Source of the DNA: Magnaporthiopsis rhizophila | Taxonomy: Eukaryota; Ascomycota; Sordariomycetes; Magnaporthales; Magnaporthaceae | Length of the DNA stretch: 64,000 nt | NCBI GenBank assembly: GCA_003049465.1 | Contig: PYSS01000029.1 | Coordinates: 186,001-250,000 of the forward strand | Direction of reading: 5' to 3' | In this document: positions 20,755 through 31,576 of the stretch, one piece after another | How positions within the stretch are numbered: the stretch's first letter is position 1 | Layout: each line of letters begins with the position of its first letter | Translations under genes and position numbers: made by a program | Notes under the pieces: model-generated | What the model was told of the DNA's origin: nothing | The model's input: the letters and a program-made list of their open reading frames with translations, nothing else | Database searches by the model: none

Positions 20755-22582
20755 CTCTGCTGCCAGAGCTTATTCACATTTGTAAAAATAAGGGGAGGGC
20801 CACATCCTGTGACGTCTACTCAAGAGGGCGTCGGCCGGCGAAGGAAAAAAAAGGACACCAAAAGAAAAATGCAAAAAGCCAACGGACGAGAAGACCGGGC
20901 ATGGTATGACAGGACGTGCATTTTGCTGGTGGATTATGGCCAGGCGCTCATGCAGGTCTTATAGATGCAGCTAGAAAGTCCGCAGGGATGAGATGGAGAT
21001 GTGCAGGCGCTCGTCGGGTGCGTGTGTGAAAGTCTGATATCAGCTCATGCAGCCAACATCGGGCTCGAGGCAGAGCTACGTCGTCTCCCCGGGGCTTGGG
21101 ACGACGGATGGGATCTGCCGTGACAGCGTCTTGTCTCTCGGCTGGCAGAGCATCCGCAGCCATTGTCTCTAGTAAGAAGGCCCGATAGACGTGGCGTGTT
21201 TTTATTTTAACAGGCCGCCTGGGTATTTTCCAAGTTCCGTTTACTTGCCAGACGTCAGTTGCCACCTACCCAAGCAAAAAGGTAGCACACAGAATTCCCC
21301 TGGCGGTGGTGATCGTCGGCACGCCTGCGGTCAGCATCAGCATTTGGTCCTTGAACTGAAGGAGAATGACGGAAGCTTGGCACGTGGGAAACTTCCGTAC
21401 CCCCAAAAAAAAAAAAGGTGCAGAAACGTCCCGCCTATATGAAACATGGTCCGGTGCAGAGCCCCGACTCGGCCAGCCTATTGGACGACCCTCTTGTCGA
21501 GCAGGATCGATGACGTACGTTGGTTTGAGCAAAGAGGGATCGGATCTGAGGGTCGAGGCTTTTTCATATTGCGCTCGGGAGAAGACTCACGGGGAAAAAA
21601 ATGATCTTCTCTAACGCAACCCTGCGGCAGATCAAAACGGCGCGGGATCCGCAACCCGTTGCGTTTCGCGGCCGTTGAAAAGCTTAGGACGGCTCTCTTT
21701 TCTTGCTTTGCTTTGCCTGCCGAAGAAGCGATGACGGCGGGAACAGGTTAGGTTGGTTTCGCAATCTTGGCCGCTACAGGTTTTCCCGCCTGAGAAAGGA
21801 TACATCGTGTTCGCTGTGCTATGGCTGATACTTGTCCAACGTCCTCTAGCTTGATCACTCGTTTCATGGGAGTATTCTAAACCGCGCTTCATCGGCTTAG
21901 TCGATGCATACCTACCCCACGGCCTTTGACGAGGCTGAGATCGTTGGGGGAGACCCGGAACCGTGATAGCCTCGATGTGCTGACTATCCCCCGAGCTCAG
22001 CTGGATATCTTTGGCTTCATGTTAGCGGCCAGAGTGCTCTTCCTGTACGACACACAATGCAGCCACATGCTGATCCACGAATAAGAGCTCTTCTGCAGTT
22101 TCGCTTCCACACCTCGCTTGGTCGAACTGTCAGCTCGGGAGGATCGTGACTGGCAATATTGCGTTGTGTCAGCAGCTGCTCCACCTCCAGCTGCTATCAA
22201 CGCCGCCTTGCCGCTGATGGCGCCCCCATCGAGGCTTGACAGCTCGCGCCAATACTCAAGTTCCAAGATCCTATCACAGCCTGGCTACATACGAGCGTCA
22301 TGGCCCTAAGCGTGCTGTCGGCGATATGGTAGCCTGTTCGGGTGGGAACCAGCCGTTCATCGGGGGGAGTCGAAGGAACCAGAGATAAGGCAAAAGGGTA
22401 GTACGGCAAGGGGCGGAGCACCTCCATCGTGGCGGCGAGAAGGAGCTGCTAGCCAGAGTAGACGACAATGGCGTTGTATAATACGAGCGGTTCATCGTGG
22501 GCTTCGCTGGCGTCGAGGCACGCCCATCTCCCTGGTACTCAAGACCGTCCGCACTCTTTCAGTATAGCCCGCCCCAGAAAAA
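20755..22582. other. Intergenic, 1.8 kb, no gene seen
   Basis: No convincing open frame or RNA gene. The right part would be the promoter of the P450 remnant that follows. Confidence 0.5.
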
Positions 22583-24348
22583 ATGGCGTTCTTGTCCCTG
22601 CTTTATAGTACTCTCCCAGGCCTCGCCTGCAGCCACAGCCTCGCCCTAGTCGCAACCGTCCTCGTCCTCTACCACGTCGCCCGCTCCCTCACTTCGCCCC
22701 TGAGGCACATCCCAGGCCCGCTCGCGGCCCGGTTCACCAACCTCTGGCGTGTGCGCGTTTACTGGCGCCTGGCGACCTGGCAGACGCAGCGAGACCTGCA
22801 CGCGCGGCACGGCCCAGCCGTTCGCATAGGCCCCGCCGCCGTCTCGCTCAGCGACCCGGCCCTGATCCCCGTCGTCTACGGCTTGGGCCGGGGCCAGGGT
22901 GAAGGTGTATTCGCCAAGGAGCGCCTTTTACGCGCCCAGCGCCGCCCGGCTCCCGGACGGGTCTGCCGTCGAGCACGTCTTCTCTGCGCGCTGCGAAGTG
23001 CTGCATACGCGCCTGCTCAGGCCCGTCCAGCGCCTGTACCCGACGACGGCCGTGCTGGGCTTCGAGGACGGCATGGACCGCGCCCTGCTTGGGCTCTGCG
23101 AGCAGCTTGAGGCTCGGTTCCTGGGGGCTGCTGCGGCGGCGGGAAGCGCAAGGGCGTTTGATGTTGGAGAGTGGGTGACTTATTGTGAGAAACTGTCCCT
23201 GTTACTCGCTCGCCTGGTCGTCACGACTGGATGCTGATGCGTGGAGGATTTTGTAGGCTTGTGGGATCTGATCGGCGAGATCACCTGGGGCACAAGCCTG
23301 GGCTTCATGCAGAACGGGTGGATCGAGAGGACATGATTCACACCGCCGAGCTTTCCATGATGTACCTGGGCCTTGTAAGCAGAGGAACCCGCGCGCGCAA
23401 CATTCCTAGGTTCTGGTGATAACTGATACCCAGCAATGCAGGTCGGCCAGCTCCCCTGGCTCGCCAGGCTGCTGCGCTTGAGCCCGTATCTGCCCAGGTC
23501 CATCAGCAAGTTCAACCGCCCGCTCAGCTTCAGCATCGAGCGGTTGAACGAGCGGCTCCTGTCCGCCAAGCCGGCACTGCCAGATGGCGACGACCAAGAC
23601 TTGGGCCCGCCAGCCGACTTCCTCGCCGCCCTGCTGCGGGCTCGGAAATCGGCACCAGAGACGCTCACCAACGCCAACATTGCTATCAACACCATGACCA
23701 ACGTGAGAAGCCCCTGGCGCCGACGTCCGTGTCTCGTCTGAGTAGAGTCGGATTCGCTGACCAGATACGAGCCACCGTCGCGTCACAGCTGTCAGGAGGC
23801 GGCGACCCCATCGCGGTGGTGCAAAAGGCCATCATCGCCAACCTCCTCTGCAATCCCTCGGCTCTGGCCAGGCTGCGTAAAGAGCTGCTCGTCGCCAACC
23901 TTTCCCACCCGTCGGCCTACCGGGAAGTCCACGACCGCGCGCGCCTGCCGTATCTCGACGCCGTCGTCAGGGAAGGTCTGCGCATCCACCCCACTGTTGC
24001 AGTGTGCATCGAGCGTATAGGTAAGTCTCTTTCTGTCTCCCCAGAACCGTCTTGGGTCCGGTATAACTCATCAGTCCTGTCCCATTTTAACCACCAGTCC
24101 CGGAGCAAGGCCTCAACCTCCCAGACGGCCGCTACATACCCGCCGGCACGACGGTCGGCCTCAACCCGGCAGTTATACTACGCGATCGTGCCGTCTTCGG
24201 CTGGGACGCCGACAGGTTTAGTCCTGAGCGCTGGCTGGCCCCTGATGATGATGGCGACAACGGGGAGCGCTTGCGCGCAGGCCCCGAAATTGCATCGCGT
24301 CTTTTATCCGTAGGTCAGGCTGCGATCGGCATTGTGGAGGACTTATAA
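22583..24348 (+). pseudogene. Cytochrome P450, broken and lacking the heme-binding end
   Basis: The start is intact: a membrane anchor of about 25 residues, then RHIPGPLAARFTNLWRVRVYWR, RIGPAAVSLSDPALIPVVYG, all standard for fungal P450s. The frame then breaks near 22900, where the expected continuation (VYSPRSAFYAP, VEHVFSARCEVLHTR) is in another frame. It breaks again near 23320-23335 between GFMQNGWIER and DMIHTAELSMMYLGL. Later exons carry the K-helix ExxR (VVREGLRIHPT) and the meander (GWDADRFSPERWLAP). After that, where FxxGxRxCxG should be, the chain reads ERLRAGPEIASRLLS and stops at 24346-24348. The I-helix Gly-x-Asp/Glu-Thr-Thr motif is also missing. Without the heme cysteine it cannot be an active P450. 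Two sequencing errors could explain the frame breaks but not the missing heme loop. Confidence 0.85.
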
Positions 24349-24942
24349 CACCATTGATTGCTGATGCCAAGGCGGCGGGGGCGAATGGGACGGCCGCGTT
24401 AGGCGCTGGCGATGGGGCTTTGTGTAACGCAACGGGTTAACCGAGAGAGGCACAATCCTAGAGAGCTGGGCCAAGTTGGTGTCGCATGGCTCCGGGGACA
24501 TTGACTCGATCAGTGTCTGAGCCCGGAGGTTCGAATTAAGCATAAATGAAAAGGCGATGGCATCTCTCTTAGAGGGACCAAAAGTGCATCGGCCGTATCT
24601 ATCTCGGAAAGAAGACAAAATAAAGTCGCTTGTGTTTATTTGGGATCCGAACTCCGCGCTGAATACATTATGCTGGATAAGTCTGAAAGCCGAGTGGTCT
24701 GGGAGGTGCCGGCGGCCGCAATAGCGCAGAGGCTGCTGCGAAAGCGCACAGCGCAACGCTTAGTCGCCTTCGTGAATCCGTAATTATGGTGTAGCCCCTG
24801 ACCGCAGCTGTGGCCTTGGGCGGCGTCAGATGGAACGTCGATACGTAGGCGTCTCGACAAGCTCGCTAGGTCGTGGCGGCCAATCAACTGACTGTTCCCT
24901 TCAGAGAATCCCAGGCTGTGAGACGACACCGACATGACAGCC
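24349..24942. other. Intergenic between P450 remnant and RO10
   Basis: No heme-binding P450 segment is found in any frame here, so the missing part of the neighbouring pseudogene has been lost and not just separated by an intron. No other gene is seen. Confidence 0.55.
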
Positions 24943-25652
24943 TCAAGCCGCCGCAGCTTCGGCCCTCTTTCGCTCCTCGCGGCGCAGCGTCGCCTCGACA
25001 CGGTTGGCGCGGGCCTCGGCGTCGGCAACGGCGTCGGCGCAGCGCAGCAGGCGGCTTTCGTACCAGGCGCGCACGACGGCCTCGCTGCGAGCGCGGAGTG
25101 CGGCCAGCTCGGCGTCCTGGGCGCGCTGGGCGGCCTCGAGGGCGCGGGCGCGGGGGGCGGTGGCGACCAGCGCGGCGCTGAGAGCCGCGTCCGGAACGGG
25201 CACGTCGCCCGTCACCGAGGCCGCGAGGGCAGAGGCGGTGGCCGGGAAGGAGGCGGCCGAGGCCAGGACGATGGCGCGGACCTCGTCCTGGCCGAGCTGG
25301 TTTAGAGGCTGCGGCGGCCTCTTGGGGTCTTGAGCGATGGGGTGCTCGGCGGCAGCGAAGAGGTCTGGGTGCTGCTTGTCTGGAGGCCAAATGGTCAGCT
25401 TGCCATGGCGCCAGTTCATAGCCATCCCACGGGATCCCCCGTACAGATGTTCAGCAGGTCTCCGTAGACTCGCGTCCTGGAGACGAGGCCCGCGAAACGC
25501 CTCTCGATGTCATAAAAGGAGCTGATGACCGATGTCCTGGGCGGTGCATCAGGGGCGCCAGCGGGGCCATAGACGATGTGCTCGAGGCGCAGGAGGCGGG
25601 CCTCTAACAGGCCGATGGTCGAGATCGTGGTCTTGTCGAGGGTGCCGTCCAT
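24943..25652 (-). CDS. ro-10: Dynactin p24 subunit, nuclear distribution protein RO10
   Basis: Two exons on the minus strand (25652-25445 and 25379-24943) encode 214 residues. The protein matches the fungal RO10/dynactin p24 (DCTN3) pattern. The N-terminal helix is ISTIGLLEARLLRLEHIVYG, then VISSFYDIERRFAGLVSRTRVYGDLLNI, joined by the intron to YKQHPDLFAAAEHP. A long C-terminal coiled coil rich in Ala, Glu and Arg closes the protein (ALEAAQRAQDAELAALRARS, then ARANRVEATLRREERKRAE). In dynactin, p24 forms part of the shoulder that links the p150 arm to the Arp1 filament. Loss in Neurospora gives the ropy phenotype with clustered nuclei. It shares a 712-base divergent promoter region with the amino acid transporter on the other strand. 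Confidence 0.88.
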
Positions 25653-26364
25653 TGCTTGCGGTAGTGAGCGCCAAGGTTGCAGGGAATGGCGGAGTTCGTA
25701 GGAGACAATGGCACGGCTGGTCGTTAAGCATGTTCCGTAATAGATTCCGTAATGGCAGACAACTGAAGCTCCAGCTGATGTGAGCTGCGGACTGCGGAGC
25801 GGAGAACAAGCCCGAGTCGTGTGGGGGCTGCATCCTTGGGGGCTGTGAATTGTCACCACGATTGGCCAAGATCATGCCAGAGGCCCACTTGAGGAGCCGA
25901 CTCCCCACTCAACGTTTACTGTTCCAGGCGCTTGGCCTCGTGAGAGAAGACGCCCAAACGTCACACTCTGTCCTATCCCGAGCTGCTGCCGCTGCCACTA
26001 AAACGCCATCCTGCGCCCAGCCGTTTCGTTCCCACCACCCTGACTGCTGACTGCATTTTTTTTTTTTCCTCCGACTGTTATTTTCTACTGTATTCCTAAT
26101 CGCTATCTCAATTCCACACGCACAGGAGCAGGGAGACGACCGATCGATCCGGCTGGCCAGCCACTCTAGAGGGGCCAGGCGTCGCTCTCTCTTTGCTCCA
26201 AAACCAGGGGCCGAAAACCCGCCGAACGCGGCTGACGACGGGGCGCTTCCCCGACCCACGACCGACTATCACCGGCCCGAGCCCATCGGCATTTGTGCGA
26301 CTCTCGACGACGATCCTCCCACCCACCGAGACCGGACGCGCCTGGCAGTAGACCAGGCGGAGGA
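25653..26364. other. Divergent promoter region, RO10 / amino acid transporter
   Basis: The two genes point away from each other over 712 bases. A T-run at about 26057-26067 is the only low-complexity tract. No further gene is seen. Confidence 0.45.
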
Positions 26365-28382
26365 ATGTCCTCGTACTCGACCTTTTCCGATGGACCTGGA
26401 TCTGGACGGCGAAATAGTGTCGGAGACATGGCGAGGTGAGCGCATGACCACTCTTGCTTCCTCTAGATAGCTTCTTCCCGCCGCCTGCTGACTGCGCATG
26501 ACTCTCCAGACGTCTCACCCGGGGCCTAAAGGCCGGTGCTGGCCAGGCATCTATGCTGAGCAGTGTAATAAACCTGCTGAACACGAGTACGATGCGCTTG
26601 CCTCTCCCTTCCCCTCCTCGGCCCGACCCGCCCGCCCCGAAGCACGCCCTTCCCTGCCCTCAGCAGTGTCAGGATACGCAGATACGCGGACACAGAAATG
26701 GCTGACGGAGACCCGTGGTTGGGGGATGACGTATTGCAGTTGTTGGCGCAGGGACATTGACGATGCCATCGACCATGTCGCATATGGGCATTGCGTTTGG
26801 CACTGTCGTCATATTATGGGCCGGCCTCACGTCGGCGCTGGGGCTGTACCTGCAGTCGCGATGCGCCCGCTACCTGGATCGCGGCCACAGCTCCTTCTTT
26901 GCCCTGTCGCAGATCACGTACCCTAATGCGGCCGTGGTCTTCGACGCCGCCATTGCCATCAAGTGCTTCGGCGTCGGCGTCTCGTACCTCATAATCATCG
27001 GCGATCTGATGCCGGGCGTTGCCCTCGGCCTCCTTACCGACGGTTCCGACGGGAGCGAGGAACTGTTGGCCCCCTACCTGCTGGACCGCAACTTCTGGAT
27101 CACGGCATTCATGCTGGTGATAATACCGCTCAGCTTCCTGCGCCGCCTCGATTCACTCAAGTACACCAGCATCATCGCCCTCGTCGCCATCGGCTACCTG
27201 ATCGTGCTGGTCGTCTACCACTTCGTAGCCGAGGCCCACCCGGGCAGGGGCGAGATCCGCCTGATGACCTGGGAGGGTCCCGGCGCCGTGTTGCGGGCTT
27301 TCCCAGTTGTTGTGTTTGCCTACACGTGCCATCAAAATGTATGCGCCTTCGCGGCCTGGGGCGCTGTCTCGGGTACTTGCGGATAGATGCTAACGCGAGA
27401 CGCATATAGATGTTTTCAATTCTCAACGAGATCAAGGATGGCTCGCCCGGGAGCATAGTAGGAGTCGTCTCGGCCAGCATCGGCTCGGCGGCTGGCATCT
27501 ACATCCTTGTCGCCATCACTGGCTACCTGACCTTTGGAAACTCGGTCGCGGCCAACATTATTTCCATGTGTAAGCGCGTCTCGACCTGTTCCTGGTAGCA
27601 GCCTTGCTGGGCCAACGCTAACCCATTTCCCTCGAGCAGATCCTGCAAACATGGCTTCCACGATTGGAAAGGCAGCCATTGTCATTCTGGTCACGTTCAG
27701 CGTGCCCCTGCAGGTCCACCCCTGCCGAGCCTCGGTGGACGCGGTGCTCAAGTGGCGTCCCAGCGCCTCGTCTCGCGATCCTAGCGCCTCGAGCTCGGGT
27801 GGGTCGTCTTCACCCAACAGGCACCACCCACTGCTTCCGACAGCCTCGTCAGCCCCGGCCGACGACGGACACGGGTCACCGACGACCCCGATGTCGGATC
27901 TCCGCTTCGCCCTGATATCGACCGTCATCATCGTCGGCAGCTACCTGACGGCGCTGTCGGTGTCGAGCCTGGACCGAGTGCTGGCCTATGTTGGGTCGAC
28001 GGGCTCGACCTCCATCTCGTTTATTCTTCCCGGCCTGTTCTACTACAAGATCAGCGACCCGGAGAGCGTGCACCATCAGCGGTTGACCAAGGAGGATGAC
28101 GACGCGGGAGCGCTCGACGACGACGAAGAGTCTGAGGCCGATGAGGACGCCAGGGATCTCGACCCATCCAGATCCGGCCTGTTGGGGAGTGTGGCCAGCC
28201 TCCGATCCGGCCTCAGCGGGGCTTCGGGGACGCGGCCGCGGAGGCGGCGGCGGTTGCGCTGGGACCTCGAGCACCTCGAAGATGGCCTGCTGCGAAAGCT
28301 GGCTCTCGGTCTGGCCATGTACGGCTTTGGGGTCATGGCCGTGTGTCTGGTCACGAACACATTCTTTGGGGCTCACCACTAA
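26365..28382 (+). CDS. Vacuolar-type amino acid transporter (AAAP/SLC38, AVT5-7-like)
   Basis: Five exons (26365-26435, 26510-26586, 26740-27338, 27410-27569, 27640-28382) encode 549 residues in phase. The family signature appears only when exons 2 and 3 are joined: SSVINLLNTIVGAGTLTMP at about 41-59, the unwound first helix that binds the amino acid. Later helices include IAIKCFGVGVSYLIIIGD, LRAFPVVVFAYTCHQNMFSILNEI and SISFILPGLFYYKISDPE. This is the pattern of fungal AVT5/AVT6/AVT7 proteins, which export amino acids from the vacuole in exchange for protons. Two insertions are notable: a Ser/Pro-rich loop (about 350-400) and a long acidic then Arg-rich loop before the last helix (EDDDAGALDDDEESEADED, then RPRRRRRLRWD). 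These are probably cytosolic regulatory segments. Substrate and direction are inferred. Confidence 0.88.
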
Positions 28383-29685
28383 AAGCTCCCCGTGCCAGCA
28401 ATTTGCAAGATGGATCGAGAATCTCAAGGTAGGTTTTCGGTTAATGTTTGGATCTTGGGGGCAGTTTAGCCCTGAATTCCTTTGTGCTGTATGTGTTGAT
28501 CTTCAGCGCCAAATTGATAGGCGTCTTGGCGCAACGAGTTTGTGGCAATGCTTGGGCAGAACCGCATGTTTTTTTTTTGTCCGTTTTGGGTGTGCTTTGT
28601 GTTTGGTTGTGCGCCAATTGCAGGTTTTGCTGGATACACTATACATAGAATGTTGTTTCCTTTGGCGGTCTCAATGAGCATTTTCGATATATGCCTCAAT
28701 CGCTTGGTTGACGTCTGGAACCCCCCGCAGTGGGCGCATCAGCAACCCCTCCCTCATTATCTGCGTCTCAGGGGTGTCGCTGCTTCACTCGGCGCATCAG
28801 ATTAAGAGCAGGAGAAAAGTCTAACTTTCTATTTTTTTTAGGAGCGGCAGAACACCCACCACAAAGCTTCATGCCTCACAAAGCAGTTGGACCAACTGCC
28901 TTCACTTCGAATCAATACCTACCACTGTCTGTATGTGCGGCATCGCGCAGCTTTGTCCGAGTCGTCGTTATCCAGCCTTGTCACCCCGGCATGTTCGGCA
29001 AGGGTACCCAGTTGGCAGCAGCAGGTCGACGAGTTTGTCTGCCCTGAGCAAGACGTCATCCTCGTGGGCCGACATACGTGTACCAAGTAAGCAGTAAGCA
29101 CGGGCTTATTAGGAATGGATCTGTCCGTCGTGGGCCTCTCAAAAATCAATGTAAGGCTGGCCAGCAATAAAAAACAAAAAGAACGGGGAGAGGACGGGCG
29201 CCGCGCAAGCCGCAGTGCCACTTGGACCAATCAATCAATCTTGCGATCCACCCCAACTCGAAACGCGGAGAGCCCGCCCGCCCGCCAACCCGACCCCGAC
29301 CCCGACCCCGCCGATGCCCGTTCGCTCGGTTCCAGGGAACGCCCTGTTACCGTTATCTCCAGGGCTGCCGGGCGTTGTTGCTGCCCCCCTTGGCGGCGGT
29401 TCGTGCGTCGCCTCCTTGGCCGGGTTTGGGGAGGTGTCTCTGATTCTATTCTGGTTAATGGTCTTGCCGGAACCCTCCCTTCTTTTTTGTCCCATTTAGT
29501 TTCTTCTGGTTATCACGTATCTATTCTTTCATACTATCTGCCGTCAATGGTGCCACTTATACGCTCACCCGAGAAAACCAATCTCTGCCAAACCTCGCCC
29601 GGCGTCTTGGTACCTAGTACCTAGCTGCCATCAGTCCCACCAGCCAAGGATCGCCGTCGAGAAAGTGTCTCGGACCGACGACGCC
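28383..29685. other. Intergenic, 3' UTR and MFS promoter
   Basis: A G/T-rich stretch up to about 28650 is the probable 3' UTR of the transporter. The rest is promoter and leader of the next gene, with a short CCGACC-type repeat at about 29275-29312. No gene is seen. Confidence 0.45.
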
Positions 29686-31576
29686 ATGAGTGAACAGGAA
29701 AGCGCCCGCCTGGCCAGGGCCATCCACCGCGACGAGTCGACGCCGCTGCTTTCTTCTTCTTCCGCCGGTGCCGGGCCCAGCGTCCGTGCTCCTTCTCCTC
29801 CTCTGCCGCCGCCGTCACATCAGGATGCAGGCGGCAGGTGGAAGCACCACCACCCTTTCCAGAAGCCGGCGCGCCTGTACCGCCGCAGAGTCCTGATCAC
29901 GCTCTTCGCTGTCATCATCCTGATCGAGCTCGGCAACGTCGTCATCCAGGCGCCCATCAACGCCATCATGGAGGACAACATCTGCCGCAACCACCTCGGC
30001 TCGGGCCGCGGCGGCGGCCCCGCCGCCGACAGGGGAGCCAATGCCAATCCCGGTCCCGGTCCCGGCCCGGGACGCCTGCTGCTGGACGACCCGCGCTGCA
30101 AGGGCGCCGACGTGCAGGGCGAGCTGGCCATGGTCCGGGGCCTGCAGCTGGCCTTTGACGTGATCCCCAGCATGGTGGGCGCCATCCCGTACGGCCTCAT
30201 GGCCGACATGTACGGCCGCAAGCCGGTCCTGGTCCTGGGCCTGCTGGGCGTGTGTCTGAGTTATATCTGGACCGCCACCGTGCTGGCCCTGCCGTCGGTG
30301 CTGCCGCTGCGCGCCGTCTACCTGAGCTCCACCTTCACCTTCATCGGTGCCTTTGCGTGTGCGGGGACCGCCCTCTTCTTCACGTGCCTGGCCGACGTCA
30401 CGCCCCAGCGCGGGCGCGCCGGCGTCTTCTTCCACGCCTCGGTCGCCTTCCTGGTCGCCGAGATGGCCGGCAGCCCGCTCTCGGCCTGGCTGATGTCCTT
30501 TAGCCCCTGGCTCGCCATGCTGGCGGGCCTGCTGGCGTCGTCCGCGAGCGTCGTCGTCATGTGCTTCGTGCCCGAGACGTTGGGTCTGAGGCTTGATGAC
30601 GACGACGACGACAAAAACCAAAACCAAAACGAAGACGAGGGCGACGAGGAAGACGCGCCCCTGCTCGAACCCACTGGCGTCGTCGCCAACAAGCCCGACC
30701 CAGGCACGTCCGCCGCCTCGTGGCCGCTGCTGCGCCGCACCCTGACGCTGGCGGCCGCCAGCTTCCGCGAGCTGTGGGTGTTCATACTGGGCAACGCCCG
30801 CCTGGCCGTGCTGATGCTGCCGCTGGCCCTGTTCCTGCTGGGCCGGCTGGCGCAGGAGTCGCTGCTGCAGTACGCGACCGAGCGCTACGGGCTCACGTGG
30901 GCCGACGCCACCTTCGTCATGACGGTGCGCAGCCTCGCAAACATCGTCCTCTTCGTCGCCGTCTTTCCCGCCCTGGGCCGCCTCTGCCTCGGCTGGCTGG
31001 GCATGTCGCCCCTGCGCAAGGACCTGTCGCTCGCCCGGGCCGCCGGCGCAGTGGGCGCAGTGGGTTCGCTGCTTGTTGCGCTATCGCCTACGCCGGTGGC
31101 TCTGATGTGCTGTAGGTTTTTCCTTTTCTTTTCTGCCCGTCTCCCTTGACCTCTGCTTGAAGTAACTGACAACTCAAATACATCCAAAAACAGCCCTCGT
31201 CCCCTTCTCCTTCGGCTACGGCTTCACCCCCTTCGTCCGCTCGCTCCTCAACGCCCTCGTCGAGCAGCGCCACCTCGCCATGCTCAACAGCTGCATCTCC
31301 TTCCTCGAGCTGTGCGGCACCATCTTCGCCGCCCCGGGCCTGTCGGCCACCCTCGGGCTCGGCGTCCGTCTCGGAGAGCCCTGGATCGGTTTGCCTTTCA
31401 TGCTTGCCGCCCTGGGCTTCGCCTTGGCCACCGCCGTCATCTGCGCGTTTCGCCTGCCCCCGGAGGTGGACGTGGTGACGTCGTCCGAGCCCGATCCGGC
31501 GTCGGAGTCGGAGTCAGGGTCGGAGCCGGAGCGGGGGCGGCGTCGCCCTTACGGCACAGGGGAGGGTGAGATGTGA
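29686..31576 (+). CDS. Major facilitator superfamily transporter
   Basis: Two exons (29686-31111, 31194-31576) encode 602 residues. Twelve hydrophobic helices are split by a central cytosolic loop rich in Asp and Asn (DDDDDDKNQNQNEDEGDEED). The MFS loop signature GLMADMYGRKPVLV lies near residue 170 after helix 2, with GRAGVFFHASVAFLVAEMAGSPLSAWLM in the position of helices 4-5. The N-terminal 65 residues are polar, with an ESTPLL-type acidic dileucine motif that in other fungal transporters directs sorting to the vacuole or endosome. The loop between helices 1 and 2 is long and holds GPGPGPG. The C-terminal 50 residues are acidic and Ser-rich. The substrate cannot be told. An in-frame ATG at 29686 was preferred over any non-ATG extension. 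Confidence 0.87.

Noticed and set aside
21653..24438. A 13-bp inverted repeat (AACCCGTTGCGTT at 21653 and its complement at 24426) flanking the P450 remnant
   Set aside because: In 64 kb roughly thirty such 13-bp inverted pairs are expected by chance (about 2x10^9 pairs over 6.7x10^7 sequences). No target-site duplication or transposase was seen.
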